In this document: piece after piece, positions 9,354 through 18,324 of the stretch
Position numbering within the stretch: the stretch's first letter is position 1
How the letters are laid out: the number at the start of each line of letters is the position of its first letter
Source: Lysobacterales bacterium
GTDB lineage: Bacteria > Pseudomonadota > Gammaproteobacteria > Xanthomonadales > Marinicellaceae
Assembly (NCBI GenBank): GCA_027067055.1
Contig: JAMOMK010000026.1
Coordinates: 62,001 to 126,000, forward strand
DNA: 64,000 bases
Direction of reading: 5' to 3'
Translations under genes and position numbers: made by a program
Notes under the pieces: model-generated
Told to the model about the DNA's origin: nothing
What the model saw: the letters and a program-made list of their open reading frames with translations, nothing else
Databases searched by the model: none

Positions 9354-9740
9354 ATGGCTAGACCACAAAAAACTAAAAAGAAGAATAAAAGAACAGTTGT
9401 CGATGGAATCGCACATGTTCATGCTTCATTTAATAATACTATTGTAACTCTTACTGATAGACAAGGTAATACTCTTGCTTGGGCAACCGCTGGTGGCGCA
9501 GGATTTAGAGGTTCACGTAAAAGTACTCCATTTGCTGCACAGGTTGCTGCAACTAATGCTGGTAAAATTGCTCAAGATTTTGGATTAAAAAATCTTGAAG
9601 TGCAAATTAAAGGGCCAGGACCTGGTAGAGAGTCGTCTGTACGAGCTTTACATGGTTTAGGGTATAGAATTACTAATATTATAGATGTGACGCCGATACC
9701 TCATAACGGTTGTCGTCCTTCTAAGAAAAGAAGAGTGTAA
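9354..9740 (+). CDS. rpsK: 30S ribosomal protein S11
   Basis: S11 lies in the 30S platform at the mRNA exit site. The product is 128 residues (129 in E. coli). Blocks include [40 protein letters not shown] and [20 protein letters not shown] with the C-terminal [10 protein letters not shown], which closely match the family. It is second in the alpha operon, and rpsD starts 10 bases after its stop with the site AAGGAGAA. Confidence 0.99.
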   Translation: MARPQKTKKKNKRTVVDGIAHVHASFNNTIVTLTDRQGNTLAWATAGGAGFRGSRKSTPFAAQVAATNAGKIAQDFGLKNLEVQIKGPGPGRESSVRALHGLGYRITNIIDVTPIPHNGCRPSKKRRV

Positions 9741-9750
9741 GGAGAATAAT

Positions 9751-10380
9751 ATGGCTAGATATATTGGACCAACTTGCAAATTAGCAAGAAGAGAAGGTAC
9801 TGATTTAATGTTGAAATCTCCAGCACGCGCTGTTGAGACTAAATGCAAATTAGATCAAGTTCCAGGTCAGCATGGTGCAACTATGCGTCGTGGAAAACCT
9901 ACTGATTATGCATCGCAGTTGCGTGAAAAACAAAAAGTTAGACGTATCTACGGTGTTTTAGAAAAACAATTTAGAAATTACTATAAAAAAGCAGCTAAAC
10001 AAAAAGGCGCAACAGGTGAAAATTTACTTTTGTTACTTGAGTCAAGATTAGATAATGTTGTTTATAGAATGGGTTATGCTGTCACAAGAAGTGAAGCACG
10101 CCAATTAGTTTCTCACAAAGCAATTGAAGTTAATGGAAGCACGTGTAATATTCCTTCTTACCAAATTAAAGAAGGTGATGTTGTTTCTATTCGTGAAAAA
10201 GCTCAAAAACAATTGAGAATCAAAGAAGCACTCAATTTATGGCAAGAAATGAATTTAACAGCTGACTGGGTTTCTGTAGATTCTAAAAAAATGACTGGTA
10301 CATTCAAAAATTCTCCTACAAGAGATGATTTGCCAGCAGAAATCAATGAAAACCTAATTGTGGAATTATATTCTAAATAA
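9751..10380 (+). CDS. rpsD: 30S ribosomal protein S4
   Basis: S4 is a 16S rRNA assembly initiator and, in E. coli, the autogenous translational repressor of the alpha operon. The product has 209 residues (206 in E. coli), starting [20 protein letters not shown]. The S4 RNA-binding domain is at about residues 95-155 with [20 protein letters not shown] and [15 protein letters not shown]. Its presence third in this operon supports, but does not prove, that the structured leader before rpsM is its regulatory target. Confidence 0.99.
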   Translation: MARYIGPTCKLARREGTDLMLKSPARAVETKCKLDQVPGQHGATMRRGKPTDYASQLREKQKVRRIYGVLEKQFRNYYKKAAKQKGATGENLLLLLESRLDNVVYRMGYAVTRSEARQLVSHKAIEVNGSTCNIPSYQIKEGDVVSIREKAQKQLRIKEALNLWQEMNLTADWVSVDSKKMTGTFKNSPTRDDLPAEINENLIVELYSK

Positions 10381-10398
10381 CTAGCGAGGGTATTGCTT

Positions 10399-11406
10399 AT
10401 GTCTGAGATATTGGCAAAGTTACTGAGACCTAAAGTTGTCGCAGTAAAAGAAGAAACAAAAAATAAAGCTGTCGTAGTCATAGAGCCTTTGGAAAGGGGA
10501 TTTGGACATACGCTTGGAAATACATTTAGAAGAATATTACTGTCTTCAATTCCTGGATATGCTATTACAGATGTGCAAATTGATGGTGTGGCTCACGAAT
10601 TTTCAGCTATTAACAATGTCAAAGAAGATGTTGTTGAAATCATGTTGAATCTAAAGGGAGTTGCATTTTCGGTCTCTGGACGAGAAGATGAAACTGAATT
10701 TAATGTTTCTTTATCTAAAAGTTCAGCAGGTCCAGTTACAGCTGGTGACTTGCAATTAACTGATGGTATGAGTGTTGCTAATCCTGATCATGTTATCTGT
10801 AATATTGCAGGTAAAGGATCTATTAACATGAATTTAGTTGTAAAAGAAGGTATCGGATATGAGCCTGCAATAAAAACTAAAAATGATGATGAATCACGTT
10901 CTATCGGATCTTTAGTGCTAGATGCTAGTTATAGTCCAATTAGACGTGTGTCTTATGAAGTTGAGAATGCTCGTGTTGAACAAAGAACTAATTTAGATAA
11001 ATTGATTTTAAGTATCGATACTGATGGTTCGATTACAGCTGAAAAAGCAATTCAATTGGCTGCAAGGATTCTTATTGAACAAATGGCAGTATTTGTTGAT
11101 TTTGAAATGTCTGCACCAGTGGAAGAAGTTTCAGAAGAAGAGAAACTTAATCCTATCTTGCTTAAACCGATTGATGAACTTGAACTCACAGTTCGTTCAG
11201 CAAATTGTTTAAAAGCAGAAAATATACAATATATTGGTGATTTAATCCAAAGAACGGAAGTTGATTTATTGAAAACTCCAAACTTAGGCAAAAAATCATT
11301 GAATGAAATAAAAGCAGTGCTCGCAGAAATGGGTTTGAATTTTGGTGTCCGTATTGATAATTGGCCTCCAGCATCCATTCGTACAGTTGAGCGTTTACTC
11401 GGATAA
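10399..11406 (+). CDS. rpoA: DNA-directed RNA polymerase subunit alpha
   Basis: RpoA dimerises to start assembly of RNA polymerase, and its C-terminal domain contacts UP elements and activators. I place the start at ATG 10399, with GCGAGGG at 10384-10390 as ribosome-binding site. The reading frame is open back to a TTG at 10393, but that is too close to the site. The product has 335 residues (329 in E. coli). The N-terminal domain has [20 protein letters not shown], and the C-terminal domain has [19 protein letters not shown] and [17 protein letters not shown]. It lies between rpsD and rplQ. Confidence 0.99.
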   Translation: MSEILAKLLRPKVVAVKEETKNKAVVVIEPLERGFGHTLGNTFRRILLSSIPGYAITDVQIDGVAHEFSAINNVKEDVVEIMLNLKGVAFSVSGREDETEFNVSLSKSSAGPVTAGDLQLTDGMSVANPDHVICNIAGKGSINMNLVVKEGIGYEPAIKTKNDDESRSIGSLVLDASYSPIRRVSYEVENARVEQRTNLDKLILSIDTDGSITAEKAIQLAARILIEQMAVFVDFEMSAPVEEVSEEEKLNPILLKPIDELELTVRSANCLKAENIQYIGDLIQRTEVDLLKTPNLGKKSLNEIKAVLAEMGLNFGVRIDNWPPASIRTVERLLG

Positions 11407-11419
11407 TAGGTGATATAAA

Positions 11420-11809
11420 ATGCGTCATAGAAAATCAGGTCGTCAACTTAATAGAAACAGTTCACATCGTAAAGCGATGTTTAAAAACATGGCTGCTTCA
11501 TTATTTGAACACGAATTAATAAAAACAACTTTACCCAAAGCAAAAGAATTACGCATGGTTGCAGAACCTTTAATTACTATTGCTAAAAACGACAGTGTTG
11601 CTAATAGAAGGTTGGCAGCATCTAGACTGCCTAATCACAGTAGAGTCGTTGTTAAGAAACTTTTTGAAACATTAGGAACAAGATACCAAGATCGTCCAGG
11701 TGGTTATCTTAGAATTCTTAAGTGTGGTTACCGTGCGGGTGATAACGCACCAATGGCTTACGTAGAATTGGTAGATCGTCCTCGCCCAAGCGACACTCAA
11801 GAAGATTAA
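11420..11809 (+). CDS. rplQ: 50S ribosomal protein L17
   Basis: L17 is a large-subunit protein near the tunnel exit. The product is 129 residues (127 in E. coli) and begins [20 protein letters not shown], with [20 protein letters not shown] and [28 protein letters not shown] site precedes it. It is the last alpha-operon gene, and a strong intrinsic terminator follows 17 bases after its stop. Confidence 0.99.
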   Translation: MRHRKSGRQLNRNSSHRKAMFKNMAASLFEHELIKTTLPKAKELRMVAEPLITIAKNDSVANRRLAASRLPNHSRVVVKKLFETLGTRYQDRPGGYLRILKCGYRAGDNAPMAYVELVDRPRPSDTQED

Positions 11810-11825
11810 GTTAAAAAAAATACTA

Positions 11826-11853
11826 AAAAGCCCGGTTTAACCGGGTTTTTTTT
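11826..11853 (+). terminator. Intrinsic terminator of the alpha operon
   Basis: A G+C stem, CCCGG at 11831-11835 with CCGGG at 11841-11845 (extendable by T-A pairs inward), is flanked by an A run and followed by eight T bases. The ribosome-binding site of dsbB (GGAG at 11854-11857) directly abuts the T tract. The dsbB mRNA must therefore come from read-through or from a start very close to the terminator. I see no separate promoter. Confidence 0.9.
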
Positions 11854-11865
11854 GGAGAAAAAATT

Positions 11866-12360
11866 ATGCAAGTAAAATCATTAAGACTCTACAGTTTTAT
11901 TCCTTTTATAACAACGGTATTATTGTTGGCATACGCCTATTATGAAGAGTATGTTGAGTACTTAGACCCGTGTCCATTATGTATGGTTCAAAGACTTGTT
12001 TTTGCTATAATTGGTATTTTATTTTTACTAACTTTAGTAAAACCACCGCAATTTGTTTTCAGGAAAGTTGTAGCTGTTATAATCGCCGTTGTATCTCTTA
12101 TGGGAGCGGCTGTATCAGCCCGCCATATATGGATACAAAATCTTCCACCAGATGAAGTTCCTGCGTGTGGCCCTGGATTGTTTTATATGCTTGATACTTT
12201 ACCATTTGGTTCAGTGTTACAAGAAGTATTACATGGATCTGGAGAATGTGCAGAAGTTAGTTGGAGATTTTTAGGTCTTACAATGCCAATGTGGACATTA
12301 GTTTGTTTTGCTGGTTTTGTAATTTACACCATAATATGGTCAACATTGACAAAAAAATAA
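11866..12360 (+). CDS. dsbB: Disulfide bond formation protein DsbB
   Basis: DsbB re-oxidises periplasmic DsbA and passes electrons to quinones. The product is 164 residues with four hydrophobic segments (about 11-28, 41-58, 67-84 and 141-160). Both redox pairs are present: C36-P-L-C39 in the first periplasmic loop (DPCPLCMVQR) and C101/C128 in the second (ACGPGLF and GECAEV). Length and motif spacing fit the family. It begins 56 bases after rplQ, downstream of the alpha terminator, and is followed 7 bases later by the DAHP synthase gene, so the two may share a transcript. Confidence 0.95.
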   Translation: MQVKSLRLYSFIPFITTVLLLAYAYYEEYVEYLDPCPLCMVQRLVFAIIGILFLLTLVKPPQFVFRKVVAVIIAVVSLMGAAVSARHIWIQNLPPDEVPACGPGLFYMLDTLPFGSVLQEVLHGSGECAEVSWRFLGLTMPMWTLVCFAGFVIYTIIWSTLTKK

Positions 12361-12367
12361 CAAAAAC

Positions 12368-13702
12368 ATGAATAATTGGTCTCCACAAAGCTGGACTACA
12401 AAAGAAATTAGACAGCAAGCCATCTATAAGGATGAAAACGCTTTAAATAAAGCATTGAATAAACTTTCAAATATGCCACCATTGGTGACCTCTTGGGAGA
12501 TATATAAGTTAAAACAGAAATTGGCTGAGGTTCAGCTAGGTAAAAGATTTCTGATACAAGGTGGGGATTGTGCAGAATCTTTTGATGATTGTAACTCGCC
12601 AGTAATTTCTAACAGAATAAAGGTTCTATTGCAAATGAGCCTTGTGCTTATTCACGGCTTAAATAAGCCAATTGTGAGGATTGGTCGATTTGCAGGGCAA
12701 TATGCCAAGCCACGCTCGTCCAATGAAGAAACTAAGGATGGTGTTACGCTGCCTTCCTATCGTGGAGACATAGTCAATAAAATTGGTTTCACCGCAAAAG
12801 ATAGAGAACCAGATCCGGCAAGAATGCTTGTAGGTCATGCTTCCTCAGCCATGACTCTTAATTTTGTCAGGGCACTTATTGATGGAGGGTTTGCTGATAT
12901 TAGACATCCTGAATACTGGAATCTCGCTTGGATAGAACATTCGGGACAGTCTACAGAATATCAGGAAATGATGAAGCAAATCAGTGAGTCAATTGGATTT
13001 GCTGAGATATTAGCTGGGCGAAGACTAGGGAATTTATCCAGAGTTGATTTTTATTCATCTCATGAAGCTTTACATTTACATTATGAACAAGCACTAACAA
13101 GAGAAGTTCCGAGACAAGAAGGCTATTTTAATCTCGGTACTCACTTTCCTTGGATTGGTTTAAGGACTAATCAGTTAGACAGTGCTCATGTTGAATTATT
13201 GAGAGGTATTAATAATCCGATTGGGATAAAAATTGGTGCAGAAACATCAAAAGAGCATTTGATTGGTTTATGTAAAACATTAAACCCAACAAATGAAGCA
13301 GGTAAAATTACTTTAATTCACCGCTTTGGCGCAAAAAATATTGAATCGAGTTTGCCTAAAATGATTAAAACACTTCAAGACGAGGAAATTGGAGTTGTTT
13401 GGTGTTGTGATCCTATGCATGGGAATACTGAGTCAACATCAAATGGCTACAAGACACGAAAATTTCAAAATATTCGTTCTGAAGTTGAGTTAGCAATGGA
13501 TGTCCATAAGTCTGAAAACTCTATATTAGGCGGCGTTCACCTTGAATTGACAGGTGAAAATGTAACCGAATGTTTAGGTGGTGCTCGAGAATTATGTGAG
13601 AAGGATTTAGAGCGAGCTTATAAAACACAGGTTGATCCACGATTAAATTATGAACAGTCGCTCGAGATGGCGATGGCAATTGTCAGTAAAAATAACAGTT
13701 AA
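12368..13702 (+). CDS. 3-deoxy-7-phosphoheptulonate synthase, class II
   Basis: This enzyme condenses phosphoenolpyruvate and erythrose 4-phosphate in the first step of the shikimate pathway. The 444-residue product matches the class II (plant/Mycobacterium-like) type, not the AroG/F/H type of E. coli. Signatures are FLIQGGDCAESFDD (C68 is the expected metal-binding cysteine), RIGRFAGQYAKPRS, the EHS-Q region, and WCCDPMHGNTESTSNGYKTR. The C-terminal GGVHLELTGENVTECLGG is also typical. It sits between dsbB and the arginine deiminase gene, with short gaps and no visible regulatory element. Confidence 0.95.
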   Translation: MNNWSPQSWTTKEIRQQAIYKDENALNKALNKLSNMPPLVTSWEIYKLKQKLAEVQLGKRFLIQGGDCAESFDDCNSPVISNRIKVLLQMSLVLIHGLNKPIVRIGRFAGQYAKPRSSNEETKDGVTLPSYRGDIVNKIGFTAKDREPDPARMLVGHASSAMTLNFVRALIDGGFADIRHPEYWNLAWIEHSGQSTEYQEMMKQISESIGFAEILAGRRLGNLSRVDFYSSHEALHLHYEQALTREVPRQEGYFNLGTHFPWIGLRTNQLDSAHVELLRGINNPIGIKIGAETSKEHLIGLCKTLNPTNEAGKITLIHRFGAKNIESSLPKMIKTLQDEEIGVVWCCDPMHGNTESTSNGYKTRKFQNIRSEVELAMDVHKSENSILGGVHLELTGENVTECLGGARELCEKDLERAYKTQVDPRLNYEQSLEMAMAIVSKNNS

Positions 13703-13722
13703 AGTAATTATGGGGCTTTTAA

Positions 13723-14970
13723 ATGAGTAATATTTGCGTACATTCAGAGATAGGTAAATTAAATACAGTTATCATTCATCAGCCTGGTAGTGAAATGGAA
13801 AATATGACTCCTGCTACTGCTCAAGAAGTTCTTTATGATGATATTTTAACACTCGATTTAGCATTAAATGAACACCGTCAATTAACTGGAGTACTAAGAA
13901 AGGTCGCAAAAGTACTTGAGTTCTCTGACCTTCTTTGTGATGTGCTAAAAGATGATAAGGTTAAGTTGCAATTACTTAAAGGTGTTTGTAACTTATATGG
14001 TCATCCTGAGTTGATTGATGATTTATTTGAATTGCAGGCACGGGAGTTATCTGATCAGTTTTTTACAGGTACCTTGCTTGAAAAAAACACGCTAGAACGG
14101 TTTATCAGTTCATCAAGACACGCAATTCCACCGTTGCCCAATGCATTTTTCACGCGTGATGCGGTGATGTGCGTTTATGAAAATATAATTATTGGTTCTA
14201 TGGCTCATAAAGTTAGGTTAACTGAAGCTTTATTATTGAAATATATTTTTAGCTATCACCCATCACTGGGTGTAAATAACTTTTATCACGATGGAACACG
14301 TAAACAGCACGATGAAGTTACTGTCGAAGGCGGTGATATTCTTGTCATTAAAGAAGATTTATTGATTATTGGGTTTAGTGAGAGAACATCTGCTAGAGCA
14401 ATTGATAGATTAGCACAAGAAATGTCGCGAGATAAAGAAAAGCTGGATATTCTTGTGGTGAATTTGCCTAAAATACGTGCAACAATTCACTTGGATATGA
14501 TTTTTACTATGTTAGATGTGGATAAATTTATGGTTTTTCCGCCTTTGATTACGGGTACTGATAAATGTAAAAGTTTTCACATGCATTGCAGTAACGGTTC
14601 GATTCAAAAAATCACCGAATTTTCAGGTTTACCAAAAGCAATGCGTTCTTTAGGAATAGAGGCGGAATTTATTAACTGTGGTGGCAACCATCCTTTTGCA
14701 CAAGAGCGTGAACAATGGACAAGTGGAGCCAATTTCTTTACTTTTGCCCCAGGTCAAATTATTGGTTATGAACATAATAAAGCCACACTTGAAGCCTTAA
14801 ATAATTCAGGGTTTGAAATTATCAAAGCCAGTGATATTATTACTGATAAGGAAATTATTCAGCCAGGAAAACTAATTGCGGTATCCATGCAAGGAGCGGA
14901 GTTAAGTCGAGGCGGCGGCGGTTGTCGATGTATGACCATGCCAATTCATCGAGATAAAGTGAATTGGTAG
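13723..14970 (+). CDS. arcA: Arginine deiminase
   Basis: Arginine deiminase hydrolyses L-arginine to citrulline and ammonia. The 415-residue product has the guanidino-modifying-enzyme motifs in order: FTRDAV near residue 146, VEGGDILV near 206, HLDMIFTMLDVDKF near 258, and the C-terminal nucleophile loop, where C403 lies in GGCRCMTMPI. The family more often has GRGGPRCM there, so this loop is slightly atypical, but the catalytic Cys, His and Asp positions are present. No ornithine carbamoyltransferase, carbamate kinase or arginine-ornithine antiporter gene is nearby, so the rest of the pathway, if present, is elsewhere. The start has a modest ribosome-binding site. Confidence 0.93.
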   Translation: MSNICVHSEIGKLNTVIIHQPGSEMENMTPATAQEVLYDDILTLDLALNEHRQLTGVLRKVAKVLEFSDLLCDVLKDDKVKLQLLKGVCNLYGHPELIDDLFELQARELSDQFFTGTLLEKNTLERFISSSRHAIPPLPNAFFTRDAVMCVYENIIIGSMAHKVRLTEALLLKYIFSYHPSLGVNNFYHDGTRKQHDEVTVEGGDILVIKEDLLIIGFSERTSARAIDRLAQEMSRDKEKLDILVVNLPKIRATIHLDMIFTMLDVDKFMVFPPLITGTDKCKSFHMHCSNGSIQKITEFSGLPKAMRSLGIEAEFINCGGNHPFAQEREQWTSGANFFTFAPGQIIGYEHNKATLEALNNSGFEIIKASDIITDKEIIQPGKLIAVSMQGAELSRGGGGCRCMTMPIHRDKVNW

Positions 14971-14995
14971 AACAAACAAATTGAGGAAAGTCTCG

Positions 14996-15024
14996 TTGAG
15001 ATACAAGTTGTAATTTGTTATAAT
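14996..15024 (+). promoter_or_regulatory. Sigma-70-type promoter of gapA
   Basis: TTGAGA (14996-15001) and TATAAT (15019-15024) are separated by exactly 17 bases, close to the consensus. Transcription would start near 15031 and leave a leader of about 215 bases before the chosen gapA start. Confidence 0.75.
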
Positions 15025-15175
15025 GTTATTAATGATGAAGCTCTGAAAAATAGAAAATAATATGAATATACTATTGAGTTTTGGTTTTATCTCGTAGTTA
15101 CGTGCTTAAAGGTAATCTTAGTTATCTCTATTTGTCAGAGTTTCCATAAGCATAATAGCGTTTTTACTAACACAA

Positions 15176-15223
15176 GAGACCTTTGCGATTTCCAACATAT
15201 TTCATAAATTGTACAGAGGTCTC
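15176..15223 (+). promoter_or_regulatory. Inverted repeat in the long gapA leader
   Basis: GAGACCT at 15176-15182 and AGGTCTC at 15217-15223 are perfect 7-base complements separated by 34 bases. They end 10 bases before the GGAG ribosome-binding site at 15236-15239. The rest of the 275-base arcA-gapA gap holds only the promoter and no gene. The repeat may form a leader hairpin, but I recognise no known riboswitch. Confidence 0.35.
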
Positions 15224-15245
15224 CATAATTAATATGGAGAAAAAA

Positions 15246-16253
15246 ATGACAATAAATATAGCAATAAATGGTTATGGTCGAATCGGTAGAAATATTGTTC
15301 GAGCCTTATATGAAGCAAATACTCAAAATGAATTTAAAATCGTTGCAATCAATGATTTGGCTGATTTAAAAACATCAGTACATCTAACTAAATTCGATAC
15401 CGTTCATGGACGCTTTAATGCAGATGTAGAAATGGTTGAAGGTGGGTTGACTATCAATGGTGACTCAATTAAACACTTTTCGATACGCAATCCAGAAGAG
15501 TTACCGTGGGAAGAATTAAATATCGATGTGGTTATGGAGTGTACTGGAATATTTCGTAGCAAAGAAACAGCAGGTAAACACATCAAGGCTGGAGCAAAGA
15601 AAGTCATTATTTCAGCACCTGGTAGCGGGGAAATGGATGCAACAGTTGTTTATGGAGTAAATGATGATGTATTAACACCTGATTGTCAGATTATTTCAAA
15701 TGCATCATGTACAACAAACTGTTTAGCACCATTAGTTAAGCCACTTAATGATTCTATAGGCATTGAACATGGTTTAATGACAACAATCCATGCCTATACT
15801 AATGATCAGGTTTTATCTGATACACCTCACAAAGATTTGCGTCGAGCACGTTCAGCAACAATGAGTCAAATTCCAACAAGTACAGGCGCTGCAAAAGCTG
15901 TTGGCTTGGTTTTGCCAGAGTTAAATGGCAAGCTTGATGGCTATGCTATGCGGGTACCAACGATAAATGTATCTGTTGTGGACTTGGTCTTTCAAGCCTC
16001 ACGACCAACCACCATCGAAGAGGTCAATGCCATAATGAAAGAGGCATCATTAGGTATGAAAGATGTGCTTGGCTATAATGATGAGCCACTGGTTTCAATT
16101 GATTTTAATCACAATGCAAAATCTTCAACCTTTGATGCAGGGCTAACCAATGTTACTAGTGGAACATTAGTTAAAGTGGTATCGTGGTACGACAATGAAT
16201 GGGCTTTTTCCAACAGAATGCTAGATACTGCAAAGGCACTAATGAATTGTTAA
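15246..16253 (+). CDS. gapA: Glyceraldehyde-3-phosphate dehydrogenase, type I
   Basis: GAPDH oxidises and phosphorylates glyceraldehyde 3-phosphate with NAD in glycolysis, and also runs in reverse. The frame is open to 15183, but the ATG at 15246 is chosen because GGAGA lies 5 bases upstream and the protein then begins [20 protein letters not shown], the canonical Rossmann start. That gives 335 residues. The catalytic cysteine is C155 in [16 protein letters not shown], and the active-site histidine is in the [10 protein letters not shown] block. The aspartate in AINDLAD favours NAD. It stands alone with its own promoter and terminator. Confidence 0.97.
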   Translation: MTINIAINGYGRIGRNIVRALYEANTQNEFKIVAINDLADLKTSVHLTKFDTVHGRFNADVEMVEGGLTINGDSIKHFSIRNPEELPWEELNIDVVMECTGIFRSKETAGKHIKAGAKKVIISAPGSGEMDATVVYGVNDDVLTPDCQIISNASCTTNCLAPLVKPLNDSIGIEHGLMTTIHAYTNDQVLSDTPHKDLRRARSATMSQIPTSTGAAKAVGLVLPELNGKLDGYAMRVPTINVSVVDLVFQASRPTTIEEVNAIMKEASLGMKDVLGYNDEPLVSIDFNHNAKSSTFDAGLTNVTSGTLVKVVSWYDNEWAFSNRMLDTAKALMNC

Positions 16254-16280
16254 AATCTAAGCTGTGACTTGGATAAAAAG

Positions 16281-16307
16281 TAGGTGAGTAAAAGCTTGCC
16301 TATTTTT
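16281..16307 (+). terminator. Probable intrinsic terminator of gapA
   Basis: TAGGTGAG (16281-16288) pairs with CTTGCCTA (16295-16302), with two G-T pairs and a 6-base loop, and is followed by TTTTTATT. It lies 27 bases after the gapA stop codon. Confidence 0.65.
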
Positions 16308-16384
16308 ATTCATTTATAAAGCCTTGTTGCATGTTAAATGTGACAACTGTACACTTCTGCATCAAATAACAACAAGAAACATCT

Positions 16385-18259
16385 ATGGCAATACTCTCAT
16401 TAATAAACGTATCATTGGATTTTGGTGCAGAACCTCTTTTGGATGAAATTAATTTCTCTATTAATAAAGGACAAAAAATTTGTTTGATTGGAAGAAATGG
16501 TGAAGGAAAATCATCTCTGATGAAACTTCTAACAGGGGATATTCCTTTAGAACACGGTGAAATCCGTCGTCATGGTTCGGCAAAAGTTGGAATGATGGAA
16601 CAAAATGTACCAATTAATAAAAATAATGATGATATATACACATTAGTTGCCAAGGCATTAGGTAGTGCTGGAGATGACATCATTGCTTACCACCATGCAC
16701 TCAACAATGACCTCGATACAATTGATAGTATTGGTGAAAGAATCACTGAAAGAGATTCTTGGATGCAATTAAATACAATAGAAACGGTAATTTCTCAATT
16801 AAATTTAGATAAAGACCAAACATTTAATGACCTTTCTGGTGGAGTAAAAAGACGTGTAGTCTTGGCTAGAGCATTGGTACAAGAACCAGATTTGTTACTT
16901 CTAGATGAGCCAACCAATCATCTGGATATTGAAACAATCATCTGGTTGGAAAAATTTGTAAAAAGTTTAAATATTGCCGTTTTATTTATTACCCATGATA
17001 GAGCGTTTCTTAAAAATATTGCAACAGGCATACTAGAGCTTGATAGAGGTAAAATACATTATTATGACTGTGATTATGATACTTATCTCGTTAGGAAAGA
17101 AGCCAGGTTAGATGCCGAAGATAGAGAGAATAAGCTCTTTGATAAAAATCTTGCCAAAGAAGAGGTGTGGATAAGGCAAGGTATTAAAGCAAGGCGAACG
17201 CGCAATGAAGGGCGCGTTAGAGAGCTAAAAAAATTACGCATTGTTCGTTCTCAAAGGCGAGTTCAAAGTGAATCGGCACAAGTACAAATTAATATTGCAG
17301 AAAAATCAGGCAAAAAAGTCATCACAGCTGAAAATATAAGTTTTGGTTGGGGTGAGGGTAATGATAAAAAAGTATTATTTGAAAAGTTTTCAGCCAAGAT
17401 TAGGCGTGGCGATAAAATTGGTATAATTGGTAAAAATGGAGTGGGTAAAACAACCTTAGTCAATATATTGCTTGGAGAATTGCAGCCATTAACAGGGACT
17501 ATTAAGCATGGTGTTGGTCTCGAAATAGCCTATTTCGACCAATTGAAAGGCAATTTAAACTTAGAAGATACCGTTGCTAATAATCTCAATCAAGGAACAG
17601 ATGAAATTGTCATTAATGGCAACCCAACTCATGTGATTAGTTACCTGCAAAAGTTTTTATTTAGACCTGATAAAATACGAGCACCTGCAAAAGTGTTGTC
17701 AGGCGGCGAACGCTCGCGTTTGTTGCTTGCCCGATTGTTTGCTCGCCCTGCTAATGTTTTGGTGCTTGATGAACCAACAAATGATTTGGATATGGAAACA
17801 TTGGATTTATTGCAGGAGCAATTATATGAGTTTCCAGGAACAGTACTGCTTATTAGCCATGATAGAGATTTTATTGATAAAGTTGCAACCCAAACTTATG
17901 TATTTGAGGATAATGCGCATATACAAGAGTACGTTGGAGGTTATCAAGATTATCTGATTCAAAGGCCTGAGGAAATAAAAGAAACAAAAGCAAAAACTAA
18001 GGTGGTTGAAACAAATACAGTAAGCGGTAAAAAATCTGAGGTCAAAAAGCTCACCTTTAAAGAACAGTATGAGTTAGATAATTTACCAAAAGAAATTGAT
18101 AAGCTAGAAAAACAACTAGAAGAGCTTAATACACAAATGGCTCAAGAAGACTTCTATCAAAAAGATGCTCACACAATAAAGCAAGTGACGCAAAGGCAAC
18201 AAAAACTCAATCAAGAGTTAGAGCTAAAGTTTGAAAGATGGGATGAGCTAGATAAATAA
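16385..18259 (+). CDS. uup: ABC-F family ATPase Uup
   Basis: ABC-F proteins are cytosolic paired ATPases without membrane domains. Uup acts on ribosomes and is linked to suppression of precise transposon excision in E. coli. The 624-residue product has two ABC cassettes: Walker A GRNGEGKSS at 36-44 and GKNGVGKTT near 348, signatures LSGGVKRRVVLARAL and LSGGERSRLLLARL, and Walker B LLLLDEPTNHLDIET and VLVLDEPTNDLDMET. An arginine-rich linker joins them. A charged C-terminal region (about 535-624) rich in EQ-LEK patterns should form the coiled-coil DNA- or ribosome-binding domain typical of Uup. Confidence 0.93.
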   Translation: MAILSLINVSLDFGAEPLLDEINFSINKGQKICLIGRNGEGKSSLMKLLTGDIPLEHGEIRRHGSAKVGMMEQNVPINKNNDDIYTLVAKALGSAGDDIIAYHHALNNDLDTIDSIGERITERDSWMQLNTIETVISQLNLDKDQTFNDLSGGVKRRVVLARALVQEPDLLLLDEPTNHLDIETIIWLEKFVKSLNIAVLFITHDRAFLKNIATGILELDRGKIHYYDCDYDTYLVRKEARLDAEDRENKLFDKNLAKEEVWIRQGIKARRTRNEGRVRELKKLRIVRSQRRVQSESAQVQINIAEKSGKKVITAENISFGWGEGNDKKVLFEKFSAKIRRGDKIGIIGKNGVGKTTLVNILLGELQPLTGTIKHGVGLEIAYFDQLKGNLNLEDTVANNLNQGTDEIVINGNPTHVISYLQKFLFRPDKIRAPAKVLSGGERSRLLLARLFARPANVLVLDEPTNDLDMETLDLLQEQLYEFPGTVLLISHDRDFIDKVATQTYVFEDNAHIQEYVGGYQDYLIQRPEEIKETKAKTKVVETNTVSGKKSEVKKLTFKEQYELDNLPKEIDKLEKQLEELNTQMAQEDFYQKDAHTIKQVTQRQQKLNQELELKFERWDELDK

Positions 18260-18270
18260 AGTCCATAAAA

Positions 18271-18302
18271 AAAGGTGAGTTTTAAAGCTCACCTTTTTTA
18301 TT
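18271..18302. terminator. Bidirectional intrinsic terminator
   Basis: AAAGGTGAG (18271-18279) pairs perfectly with CTCACCTTT (18288-18296), with an A run before and a T run after. It can end transcription of uup from the left and of the exported IPTL-type protein gene from the right, which converge here. Confidence 0.88.
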
Positions 18303-18324
18303 ATAAGTAGAAATATACTTAAAC

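Noticed and set aside
15062-15097. A short ORF (MNLLSFGFIS-like, 11 codons) in the gapA leader as a possible leader peptide
   Set aside because: No ribosome-binding site, no codon bias tied to the downstream gene and no terminator after it.
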